A DNA stretch of 64,000 nucleotides from positions 1 to 64,000 of IMG/VR virus record IMGVR_UViG_3300044675_000901; one strand, 5' to 3'. The translations under genes were made by a program, and so were the position numbers. Positions 7,960-15,213 of the stretch are shown one piece after another. Source of the stretch: a virus. Each line of letters opens with the position of its first letter. The first letter of the stretch is position 1. The notes beneath the pieces are model-generated. The model did not search any database. It was not told where the DNA came from and worked only from the letters and a program-made list of their open reading frames with translations.

Positions 7960-8746
7960 ATCCTTTCTAACCATTGTCAATGCTAGAACAGTAAGACTGT
8001 CTGGGGATATAAAACAATTCAAGCCAATCTATGATGAATATGAAAGTATTATCAAATTAGAAGGGCAAGAGTTGGATTATCATATCGGACAGGTAATTAG
8101 ACCTAAGGTAAAAACTCCTTACAAGATTAATGTGATTCATAAGTTAGCTGCAGGAGGAGATCCAAAGAATCCTGCTCAAGCCTATGACTTATCTATTGCA
8201 AGGCCAAATTTATCTTCAATCTTTGCTGCCCCTTTGCTTGGGGGTAATAGAGAGTTATTCTTGTGGGATAAGTATTTTGTCAATGCCTTTGTAGAAACAC
8301 CAGATGACAAAAACATCATTGCAATGCTGTACAGATTTTCAGGGGATGTTTTGTTCTTAAAGTTCGAAGCTGCACTATGTGCATTCAGAACATTTAAGTA
8401 CAAGATTGACACTGACTCGAGTCATGTACTGTTTGTATTTGAAGTTCCAGAGACATCACAGAGTGCCTACGAGCATTTGATGAATAGTGAGTATTCTAAG
8501 ATTGATGACTTCTTGAAGTTAAAGATTCTAGATTACCACGGGTTTAATATGGATGGTCAAACAGCTAGAGTTTTATTCAAGTCTCAGATTCTAAGAGCTG
8601 AACTTGAAGAGAAGCTAGACTGCACTATTCCTGCAGAGAATGAGCTGCACTCAGCACTTGATATGTCTCAAGAAAGATTTGATCCAGAGTATTATTACAC
8701 ACCTAAATCTATTATAGAAAGAAAATCAAATGTCAAAAGTACTTGA
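7910..8746 (+). CDS. Hypothetical replication-module protein
   Basis: 278 aa from ATG 7910, 50 nt inside the exonuclease gene. No later Met exists near the N-terminus, so the long overlap is probably real. The body is alternating alpha/beta without recognised catalytic motifs. Features include a basic segment VIRPKVKTPYKINVIHKLAAGG (~63-84) and Phe/Lys-rich strands around residue 160. The C-terminus is acidic then basic (SIIERKSNVKST). It sits between the flap nuclease and uracil-DNA glycosylase and overlaps the latter by 17 nt, so it is co-expressed with repair/replication enzymes. I do not recognise the family. Confidence 0.7.
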   Translation: MSQQNLPLNLPPGKPGKSFLTIVNARTVRLSGDIKQFKPIYDEYESIIKLEGQELDYHIGQVIRPKVKTPYKINVIHKLAAGGDPKNPAQAYDLSIARPNLSSIFAAPLLGGNRELFLWDKYFVNAFVETPDDKNIIAMLYRFSGDVLFLKFEAALCAFRTFKYKIDTDSSHVLFVFEVPETSQSAYEHLMNSEYSKIDDFLKLKILDYHGFNMDGQTARVLFKSQILRAELEEKLDCTIPAENELHSALDMSQERFDPEYYYTPKSIIERKSNVKST

Positions 8747-9425
8747 ACAATTAGGGGATTGGGCTCCAGTTTATCAGCAAGTAACTGAAGAGCTCGGTCT
8801 TGAATACGAAGTGCTCAAGTCAACTTTAAAAGCAGAGAGAACCTCTAGGATTGTTTACCCAAGCAGTCCAGAGGTTCTTCGAGCTTTTGAGCTGACACAA
8901 CTCAAAGATTTAAAAGCAGTCATCATTGGCCAAGATCCGTATCACAATGGAGCTGCAACAGGTCTAGCCTTCGGGGTTAGAGAAGGGTTTAAGATTAACC
9001 CAAGTCTTAGAGTTATTTATAAAGAGCTATGTTTGGAACACGGAGAAGAAGAACTACCTAACTTTGACTTTAGCTTAGAGAGCTGGGCCAAACAAGGTGT
9101 ACTCCTTCTCAATACAACATTAACTGTGGTAAAAGGTCATCCTAACTCTCATGAAAGTCTGTGGAGAGGCTTTGTAGATAAGATGGTAGGTAAGATGATT
9201 CAAGAAAAAGATAATGTTGTATTTCTCTTATGGGGTAAATATGCACAGAACAGATTCGATGCTTTAGTTAAGTCTACGAATATGTACTATGGCAAATCCC
9301 ATGTGTTAATTACTGCACCACATCCTGCAGCTGAGGTATACGGAAGTATGAAAGCTGGATTTGTTGGCAGTAATTGTTTTATGAAAGCTAATGATAACTT
9401 ATCAACACCTATTAATTGGATATGA
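8730..9425 (+). CDS. ung: Uracil-DNA glycosylase (UNG family 1)
   Basis: 231 aa, ATG 8730. It excises uracil from DNA. Family-1 signatures are clear: the water-activating loop IIGQDPYHNG (GQDPYH 67-72, catalytic D69), LLLNTTLTVVKGHPNSH (uracil-contacting N128), and LLWGKYA before the DNA-intercalation loop. In that loop the usual HPSPL is replaced by HPAAE (H198 retained). Length matches bacterial UNG. A UNG is one of the recurring nucleotide-metabolism genes of crAss-like phages, presumably guarding phage DNA against deamination or dUMP incorporation. The start overlaps the previous gene by 17 nt and the stop overlaps the next ATG (ATGA). Confidence 0.92.
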   Translation: MSKVLEQLGDWAPVYQQVTEELGLEYEVLKSTLKAERTSRIVYPSSPEVLRAFELTQLKDLKAVIIGQDPYHNGAATGLAFGVREGFKINPSLRVIYKELCLEHGEEELPNFDFSLESWAKQGVLLLNTTLTVVKGHPNSHESLWRGFVDKMVGKMIQEKDNVVFLLWGKYAQNRFDALVKSTNMYYGKSHVLITAPHPAAEVYGSMKAGFVGSNCFMKANDNLSTPINWI

Positions 9426-9823
9426 CAATAGCACGGCAGTTAAAAATTACGACATTTCCTTTTGATATAAAGAATGAGCAAGGCAAATTAATCTATACTG
9501 AATTAAGCAATGGGTATTGGTGCATATGGGAATATGACCAAGATGGGAATGTAATCTATACCAAAGATAGCGATGGATACATCTTAGACAAACGCCCCAA
9601 GCCTAAACCCGAACCTGTAAAAAAGCAGACAGCAGTAGAGTGGTATAGAAATACTTTTTTTAAAGCATTGCAAGAAGGTCTTACAATTTCAGAAAGTGAA
9701 ATTTACAGCCAAGCCAAAGCAATGGAGGAGGAGCAGCATCAAAGGACGTATCACGCAAAATTAAATAAACATTATTTTGATTTTGACCACTACTACAACG
9801 AAACATACGGAGGTGACAAATGA
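9422..9823 (+). CDS. Small Bacteroidota-phage hypothetical protein with a Tyr/Asp/Gly repeat
   Basis: 133 aa with start at ATG 9422, which forms an ATGA overlap with the ung stop; a TTG two codons earlier is less likely. Residues ~20-60 hold about one and a half copies of a short repeat (NGYWCIWEYDQDGNVIY, then SDGYILD) of a type common in small proteins of Bacteroidota and their phages. The C-terminal half (EWYRNTFFKALQEG... KAMEEEQHQ...HYYNETYGGDK) is charged and helical. Function unknown. The last codons, GGA GGT GAC AAA, are the Shine-Dalgarno sequence of the next gene. This is the first member of a four-gene cassette unlike the rest of the window in translation signals. Confidence 0.75.
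   Translation: MTIARQLKITTFPFDIKNEQGKLIYTELSNGYWCIWEYDQDGNVIYTKDSDGYILDKRPKPKPEPVKKQTAVEWYRNTFFKALQEGLTISESEIYSQAKAMEEEQHQRTYHAKLNKHYFDFDHYYNETYGGDK
9809..9814 (+). promoter_or_regulatory. Strong Shine-Dalgarno, cassette gene 2
   Basis: GGAGGT sits 5 nt before ATG 9820 and lies inside the end of the upstream coding sequence. It is one of three almost identical sites (also 10384 and 10512), in a window where most starts show no SD. Confidence 0.8.
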
Positions 9824-10398
9824 AAAACATACACGTATTACCAACAGATAAACGAAGTATTTTATCGGACTGTGTAAATTACAAGCATGTCTACATCACT
9901 TCTGATGAACAAATCGAAGACGTAAGACCACACAAAGGTAAGTGGCATTTAGAACAAGGGCAAATTTTAAATAAATTCCCTACCTATTTAACTGATTTGT
10001 CAGAATGTAAATTAGTAATAATGACAACAGACCAAGACTTAATTGCTGATGGTATACAAGCTATTGATCATGAGTTCCTTGAATGGTTTGTAGAGAATCC
10101 AAGTTGTGAGGAGGTTGAGGTTGAATTGCAAATAAAATCAGTTCAGCTACCTCAAAAACAATTATCTAAAAATAGTTATGATTTATCATTTAGATGGATA
10201 GATGTAACTTATTACAAAATCATCATTCCACAAGAAGAACCTAAACAAGAAACACTTGAAGAGGCTGCTAAAAAGTATAGACTTTCAACTGTTAACAAAA
10301 TGGGTATTGAAGAAGTAGCATTTATAACAGGTGCTAAATCAGAAGCGGCAAGAGATTATTGGTTTGAACAATTTAAAAAGAACGGAGGTGACGAATGA
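9820..10398 (+). CDS. Hypothetical protein of a type widespread in Bacteroidota and their phages
   Basis: 192 aa, ATG 9820, overlapping the previous stop (ATGA). Recognisable segments are MKNIHVLPTDKRS at the N-terminus, a central VIMTTDQDLIADGIQAID followed by HEFLEWFVENPSCEEVEVE, and a YYKIIIPQEEPKQETLEEAA strand-helix near the end. I know this pattern from many uncharacterised proteins in Bacteroidota genomes and prophages, with no assigned function. The protein ends in GGDE because its last codons double as the ribosome-binding site of the next gene. Exchange with the host's mobile gene pool is likely. Confidence 0.75.
   Translation: MKNIHVLPTDKRSILSDCVNYKHVYITSDEQIEDVRPHKGKWHLEQGQILNKFPTYLTDLSECKLVIMTTDQDLIADGIQAIDHEFLEWFVENPSCEEVEVELQIKSVQLPQKQLSKNSYDLSFRWIDVTYYKIIIPQEEPKQETLEEAAKKYRLSTVNKMGIEEVAFITGAKSEAARDYWFEQFKKNGGDE
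10384..10389 (+). promoter_or_regulatory. Strong Shine-Dalgarno, cassette gene 3
   Basis: GGAGGT 5 nt before ATG 10395. It supports the reality of the 43-codon gene that starts there. Confidence 0.8.
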
Positions 10399-10526
10399 CA
10401 ACAGAAAGAATTAAGGAAATCCAAAAAGAAACAGCCTACCCAAATAGTATAAGTGTTCAACAGGCTTTATTGAAAGTGTGGAATGAGTGTGAACAGGAAT
10501 ACAAATACAAAGGAGGTGACAAATGA
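10395..10526 (+). CDS. 43-residue hypothetical protein
   Basis: A short reading frame of 43 codons plus TGA (begins MTTERIKEIQKETAYPNSIS, ends YKYKGGDK). It is supported by a perfect GGAGGT at 5 nt, an ATGA overlap with the upstream stop, an ATGA overlap with the downstream gene, and the same GGDK ending as its neighbour. It is helical and charged, with a segment VQQALLKVWNECEQEY. Similar tiny proteins are common in Bacteroidota prophages. Function unknown. Confidence 0.7.
   Translation: MTTERIKEIQKETAYPNSISVQQALLKVWNECEQEYKYKGGDK
10512..10517 (+). promoter_or_regulatory. Strong Shine-Dalgarno, cassette gene 4
   Basis: GGAGGT 5 nt before ATG 10523, embedded in the end of the 43-codon gene. 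Confidence 0.8.
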
Positions 10527-10741
10527 AAGAACCAAGTAACTTATTAGCATCAGTAATCATGGATCTGAAGATCCGTGAAGAAAGAGGATTAGCAACATAC
10601 GGTACAACTATGGATAGGAAGGACCTATCTAAACAAGAGTGGCTACAACATGCCTATGAAGAAGCTCTTGACTTAGCTCTGTACTTAAAGAAGTTAATGG
10701 AGGAGAATGATAAGCTCAAAATGAAAGAGCAAGAGCAATAA
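10523..10741 (+). CDS. Small all-alpha protein, MazG-like/nucleotide-metabolism type
   Basis: 72 aa, ATG 10523. The core reads REERGLATYGTTMDRKDLS then WLQHAYEEALDLALYLKKLM. A helix with EExxDxxxY-like spacing, preceded by a Y-G-T-(T)-x-x-R loop, is typical of short phage relatives of MazG-like all-alpha NTP pyrophosphatases. It is only a fragment of a full catalytic MazG, with one EExxD helix visible, so it may be a subunit of an oligomer or a non-catalytic relative. It is the last gene of the plus-strand module and runs directly into the terminator at 10743. Confidence 0.65.
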   Translation: MKEPSNLLASVIMDLKIREERGLATYGTTMDRKDLSKQEWLQHAYEEALDLALYLKKLMEENDKLKMKEQEQ

Positions 10742-10742
10742 G

Positions 10743-10765
10743 AAAGGGGCGAAAGCCCCTTTTTT
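10743..10765. terminator. Bidirectional terminator between convergent modules
   Basis: An 8-bp perfect stem, AAAGGGGC/GCCCCTTT, with a GAAA tetraloop (10751-10754). On the plus strand it ends in six T residues. Read on the minus strand it is followed by TTTCTTA, a weaker T-tract. It lies between the plus-strand stop at 10741 and the minus-strand stop at 10775 and so marks the point where the two transcription units meet. Confidence 0.85.
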
Positions 10766-10774
10766 AAAGCCTTG

Positions 10775-13700
10775 TTATACAGTTCCTGGAGGAGCAATAA
10801 AGAACTTGAGTGCATCCTCAGGATTAGTTGTCTTGTCAATACCTCTGAGGATTGGAGCTATGTCCCTAACTAATTTAGTTAGTTTCAAATCTCCTTTCTC
10901 ATATGCTCCAGTTTTTCTTTCATAGTATATTCCATCTTCATCTCTGAATCCTATTCTGTATGGCAGCTCTTTGGTGAATAGGTGGTTAACCAATTCAAGT
11001 GAGTTGATTACAGGTTTTGACAGAGCTGTAGGTGATGCAGCAAATCTGTAGAATTCCATAGGGTTATAGAACTGGCTTAATTCTGACTTTATTCGAAGAG
11101 CCTGATAAGCTGCAAATGCTGCTGCATAATCATCATCGTCATCGTCCTCCATCATTCCAGCAAGTATTCCCCCAATAGCCGTCATGGTTACAAGCATTCC
11201 TAATTCCACAAATGTTCTTTTAGCATTTGCTTTTTCCATTGGAGTAAGTACTTGGAATGTGCTTCCAAACTTTAGTCCTGACTTTACTGACTCCGTAGTA
11301 TATCTTAAGAAGCTAGTATACATACCTTCTGAGATCCCCTCAACTTCACTGTCTATGTGTATACCATCTCCATATCCAAACCTACGTCTTAAACCTGGTT
11401 GGAAATATCTACGGTACATCAATAGAGCTTTACCATACCATCTTCTATTAATGATTGGATCATCTATAGCAGTCTTAATCTGGTTAGTCTTCTTATACAA
11501 TCCAGATATTTTGTTAATCATCTGGATAGGCTTGAAGTTAGCTACCCTAGGATCAATCTTCCATTTCCCTTTATCATCCTTATTAAATACATCATAAAGG
11601 TTAGCTTCAGATCCATCTGCATTTTTGATTACCTCTCCGTTCTTATCTTTAAGCTTGCCCTTATATGTATCAGCAATAGCTAAGCCCCTGGTTACAGCTG
11701 TCTCGTGTTCAGCCATATGCTGCAAGAAGAATAAGCTTTGTGTATCAGCTGCTTTAACAACTCTATTCCCTGTACGTTTATCAGCAAATGACCCAAGCTC
11801 GGTACCCAAGAGATCAAACTCTTGAATAAACCTTGATAGCTTAGTATCGTTATTATACTTACCTGCATCTGATATACTCTCACCAGACATCAAAGCTTTT
11901 GTGTATGCCCCTTTAGCCCATGAAAGATTCTTAGTGTTGAAGTATTGTCCAGCTACTGCTTCTTCTGCAAGCTTCTCATTATCTATTAAGAACTGGTTAG
12001 TAGCTTGAAGAGCATTCAATGCAAGAGTATTAAGAGCTGAGAATGTGGCAAGCTTATTTACAATTTTGTTTGCACTAAGAACTCTTCCAAGTACTTCAAA
12101 TTCTTCTTTTATCTCCCTCTCCCCAAAGAATTCCTTGTCTATAAATTCTGATAGATGTTGGAATGAGTTAGACGTCCCAGCTTTTCTAGTAGGTCTGTTT
12201 ACCCCTTGTATTTTAGCAGCTGCAGATAGAACAGGATTACCATGTACGTTCTCTTCAAGAACTTCTCTTTGTTCTACAAGGTCTCTCATCATAATTACAG
12301 AGCCTAATATCTCAGATTTTCTTCTGAATGTATTAGCCATGCCTGCAAATAAAACTATTGTAGATCCTATGTCTCTACTTACAAATCTTGCATCAGTAGG
12401 AGTAATAAAAAATATTGGGACAAGCTTATTACGTTGCTCTCTGTTAGCATTGATTACTGCCCCATAAGAATCATCTGTAGATAAGAAACTAAACTCTCTT
12501 TGTACAAAATCTTTTGAGGACTTAAATACATTATAGTTATCAGACTGTAGTTTCTCTAATCCTTGTGCTTCATTCGATGGTAGGACGTATGATAAAGTAT
12601 CCCAATCATTCTTATGTGGGATCTGTGAACCACAAAACTTTTGATGGTCATGAAACACTTTAAGAAAAGCATTGTAGTATTTAGCAGCAGGAGAGTTGGG
12701 ATTAGCCATCAAAGCATCATACTTTGGATTAGCATATTTAGAGTTAGGTCTAACTGCTACTCCCTTGTACTGTTGATTCTTGGCATCATACATTCTAGAC
12801 TTCTGTTGTAGAAGGTCCAACCTATGGGCCTCATAACTAGCTAGCAGATCAGGGCTTGATGCTGCATTTTTAATTTTAGTATTAAGATCCTTAATTCTTT
12901 TATCAAGACTTGCTACAGCTTTTAATCCCTCCTCTGTTACAACTGTATTAGCTCTATACCATGCAGCTACTTCTGTAAAGAACTTAGCCCCATCATTACT
13001 TTTAGCCCAGTCCTTATACTCAGTAGTACCGTACTCAGGTTGTTTATACTTAGCTTTCAGATCTTTTTTCATCTGGTACTCAGCATCGTGATACTTAGTC
13101 ACGTTGTAAGGCTGTATAAAAGAAAGCAACTCCATAGGCTTTCTTCTTCCAGTCTTCTCATCCCTGATATAGTAGGTATAAGTTTCTAGGACCTCGTCAT
13201 TAAATGTAGTTGGATTTACGTCAGCTCCTTTGTATTCAGCATACTCTCTGTATGCTGGGGCAAGTTCATCAACTACGTCTCTTGTGTCTGATGCAGCTTG
13301 GTAAAGTTTGTTCTTAACTAAAGAAGTAAACAATTGCAAGGATACCTGTGACGAATAGATCAAAGGATCCATGAACATAGAGTACTTACTCTTATCTAAC
13401 TGTGCATCTCTTAATTCTTTAATTAAAGTCTCACGTATAATTTTCTTATTCTGCAGTTGGGATACATTGAGATCAAGGAGACCTTGCTCATACTCGTCTT
13501 GAGTAATCTTCTTATCCTTTAGATCTGCCTTAAGTTTATAGTATGTATCGTCTTTCTTCAGAGCTATAAGTCTTCTGTTTGTCTTGACGTTATCTATAAC
13601 TCCCTGCACCTCATCATTGATATCTTCATTGTAATATCCAAGAAGCAAATCTACTTGCAGTTCAAGTCCTACTTCTTTGTAGTACTTAGACTGTCTCCCA

Positions 13701-15202
13701 AGTTTCTTAAGTAGATCATCTACTTTTGCCTCCATAGTAGACAGCTTTGTCTCCTGGGCATTGGTAAGTCTTGATGATTCTTTCTTGTCTAAAATTACAT
13801 CTTGTAGTTTAGCAGCAATACTATTCTCTCCACCACCAAAGAAATCTTGAATGTTATTCCCAATGTGGTGCAAGCTATTCATCAACTTGAATCTTTCCGA
13901 CTCATCCATGTTTTTCAATGTCTGATCAGAAAACTTCAAGATATAATCAATACTTTCTTGATTGAGTTTAACTATCCTTCCCATGTAGTCTACAAAGCCC
14001 ATAAAGTCTTCTACCTTGGATACCTTCTCAAAGGCAGCAAGTTGAGCTTTAATCTGAACCATTATCTCATCACTCTTTACTGGGAGTGACTCAAGTCTCA
14101 TTAACTGAGCTCTAAGAGTTTCAGATGTCTTACCTATTAGGTCTTTAAGGTCTTCTACTTTTTTATCAAGAACTTTACTATCGTATTCCTCATCTGTCAA
14201 TACCCCTGTAAATTCTCCAGTGTTTAGTCTTTTACTGAATAGCTTATCCAGAAGAGATTCTACTGCATCGTCTGTTATTCCGAAGAAATTCTTTATGGCT
14301 CGTATAAACTTATTGACTGCAGTTTGGATCTTTGACTTACCCTTCTGTCTTTTAGCACCTGCTATCCCCATAGCTGTTATGAGTGTCTCTTTAAGTAATG
14401 CTTGAGGATTCATGTCCTCTCCATACTTAAGTGCTACTTGTTCATACAGGTCAGTGTCCTTAACCATATTCATGGCTTGCTTAACCAAAGGGTTATCCTC
14501 ACCAAGCAAGTCTATAAGGATATGACTGAATTCATGGATGTGGGTATCCTCAGTCATAAGCAATGGGTTGAGGATTATAGTAGCTGTGTTGTCACTTTTA
14601 GTTATAGCCCTCCCTTTAGAGGTAATGGTATCATCATACTCAACATTAATTATAATACCAGCCGCAGCAAATGTGTCTGAAAGGTGTTTAACCTGTTCTG
14701 ATATACCAGGTACAGATACAAATGGAACATTCTTTCTTTCTACTGGCTTGTATAAAATAGGCTCTTCTACTGCAACCCTTGCTACAGGCATGCTTTTGAA
14801 AGCATCTTTGATATCAGCATCTGATACTCTTTGTATATACACCTCCTTAGCAGAAGTCTGTATTGGGGAAAAGAAGTTGTCATTGATAGTAAGTCTGAAC
14901 GTGTTGTTCCCTACTCTTTTAGCTGTAAGGAACTTGTCAGCCACACCATTAGGCTTGAAGTATCTTGCAATTGTATTGTTTAGAGTATTTATAATATGCT
15001 TAGGGTCTTTTAAATTACCCTTAGTTATAAGTTCTCCTTGACTGTCCACTGTAAAGTGTTCAGGGAAACCATCAAGCAGGTTATACTTCAAAGCTTTTTC
15101 TTTCTTTGGGGTATCCTGTTCCAGAGTATCAAAAAGCATTTGATATCTTAGTGATGCTTCTGGATGATTATCGTCTGTAAATTCAAATACTCTACAAGCC
15201 AT
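10775..15202 (-). CDS. Giant virion-cargo protein with N-terminal HExxH zincin-like domain
   Basis: 1475 aa, ATG at 15202, TAA. Residues ~170-280 look like a zincin metalloprotease: strand TATIILNPLLM, then HIHEFSHILIDLL (HEFSH 223-227), and a downstream KETLITAMG (E272) that could be the third zinc ligand. The middle is long alpha-helical/coiled coil. Near residues 1325-1349 a hydrophobic segment (VTMTAIGGILAGMM) is followed by a run of six Asp. It is the last gene of the giant-gene run, 11 nt after the RNA polymerase gene, and ends at the bidirectional terminator. In crAss-like phages these genes encode proteins packed in the capsid/tail and ejected. The protease could mature the virion or act in the host; both are inferred. 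Confidence 0.75.
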   Translation of the reverse strand: MACRVFEFTDDNHPEASLRYQMLFDTLEQDTPKKEKALKYNLLDGFPEHFTVDSQGELITKGNLKDPKHIINTLNNTIARYFKPNGVADKFLTAKRVGNNTFRLTINDNFFSPIQTSAKEVYIQRVSDADIKDAFKSMPVARVAVEEPILYKPVERKNVPFVSVPGISEQVKHLSDTFAAAGIIINVEYDDTITSKGRAITKSDNTATIILNPLLMTEDTHIHEFSHILIDLLGEDNPLVKQAMNMVKDTDLYEQVALKYGEDMNPQALLKETLITAMGIAGAKRQKGKSKIQTAVNKFIRAIKNFFGITDDAVESLLDKLFSKRLNTGEFTGVLTDEEYDSKVLDKKVEDLKDLIGKTSETLRAQLMRLESLPVKSDEIMVQIKAQLAAFEKVSKVEDFMGFVDYMGRIVKLNQESIDYILKFSDQTLKNMDESERFKLMNSLHHIGNNIQDFFGGGENSIAAKLQDVILDKKESSRLTNAQETKLSTMEAKVDDLLKKLGRQSKYYKEVGLELQVDLLLGYYNEDINDEVQGVIDNVKTNRRLIALKKDDTYYKLKADLKDKKITQDEYEQGLLDLNVSQLQNKKIIRETLIKELRDAQLDKSKYSMFMDPLIYSSQVSLQLFTSLVKNKLYQAASDTRDVVDELAPAYREYAEYKGADVNPTTFNDEVLETYTYYIRDEKTGRRKPMELLSFIQPYNVTKYHDAEYQMKKDLKAKYKQPEYGTTEYKDWAKSNDGAKFFTEVAAWYRANTVVTEEGLKAVASLDKRIKDLNTKIKNAASSPDLLASYEAHRLDLLQQKSRMYDAKNQQYKGVAVRPNSKYANPKYDALMANPNSPAAKYYNAFLKVFHDHQKFCGSQIPHKNDWDTLSYVLPSNEAQGLEKLQSDNYNVFKSSKDFVQREFSFLSTDDSYGAVINANREQRNKLVPIFFITPTDARFVSRDIGSTIVLFAGMANTFRRKSEILGSVIMMRDLVEQREVLEENVHGNPVLSAAAKIQGVNRPTRKAGTSNSFQHLSEFIDKEFFGEREIKEEFEVLGRVLSANKIVNKLATFSALNTLALNALQATNQFLIDNEKLAEEAVAGQYFNTKNLSWAKGAYTKALMSGESISDAGKYNNDTKLSRFIQEFDLLGTELGSFADKRTGNRVVKAADTQSLFFLQHMAEHETAVTRGLAIADTYKGKLKDKNGEVIKNADGSEANLYDVFNKDDKGKWKIDPRVANFKPIQMINKISGLYKKTNQIKTAIDDPIINRRWYGKALLMYRRYFQPGLRRRFGYGDGIHIDSEVEGISEGMYTSFLRYTTESVKSGLKFGSTFQVLTPMEKANAKRTFVELGMLVTMTAIGGILAGMMEDDDDDDYAAAFAAYQALRIKSELSQFYNPMEFYRFAASPTALSKPVINSLELVNHLFTKELPYRIGFRDEDGIYYERKTGAYEKGDLKLTKLVRDIAPILRGIDKTTNPEDALKFFIAPPGTV

Positions 15203-15213
15203 TGATTTCTATT

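Noticed and set aside
14538-15041. 167-codon plus-strand frame opposite the zincin cargo gene
   Set aside because: Antisense to a 1475-codon gene with a recognised motif in that very region.
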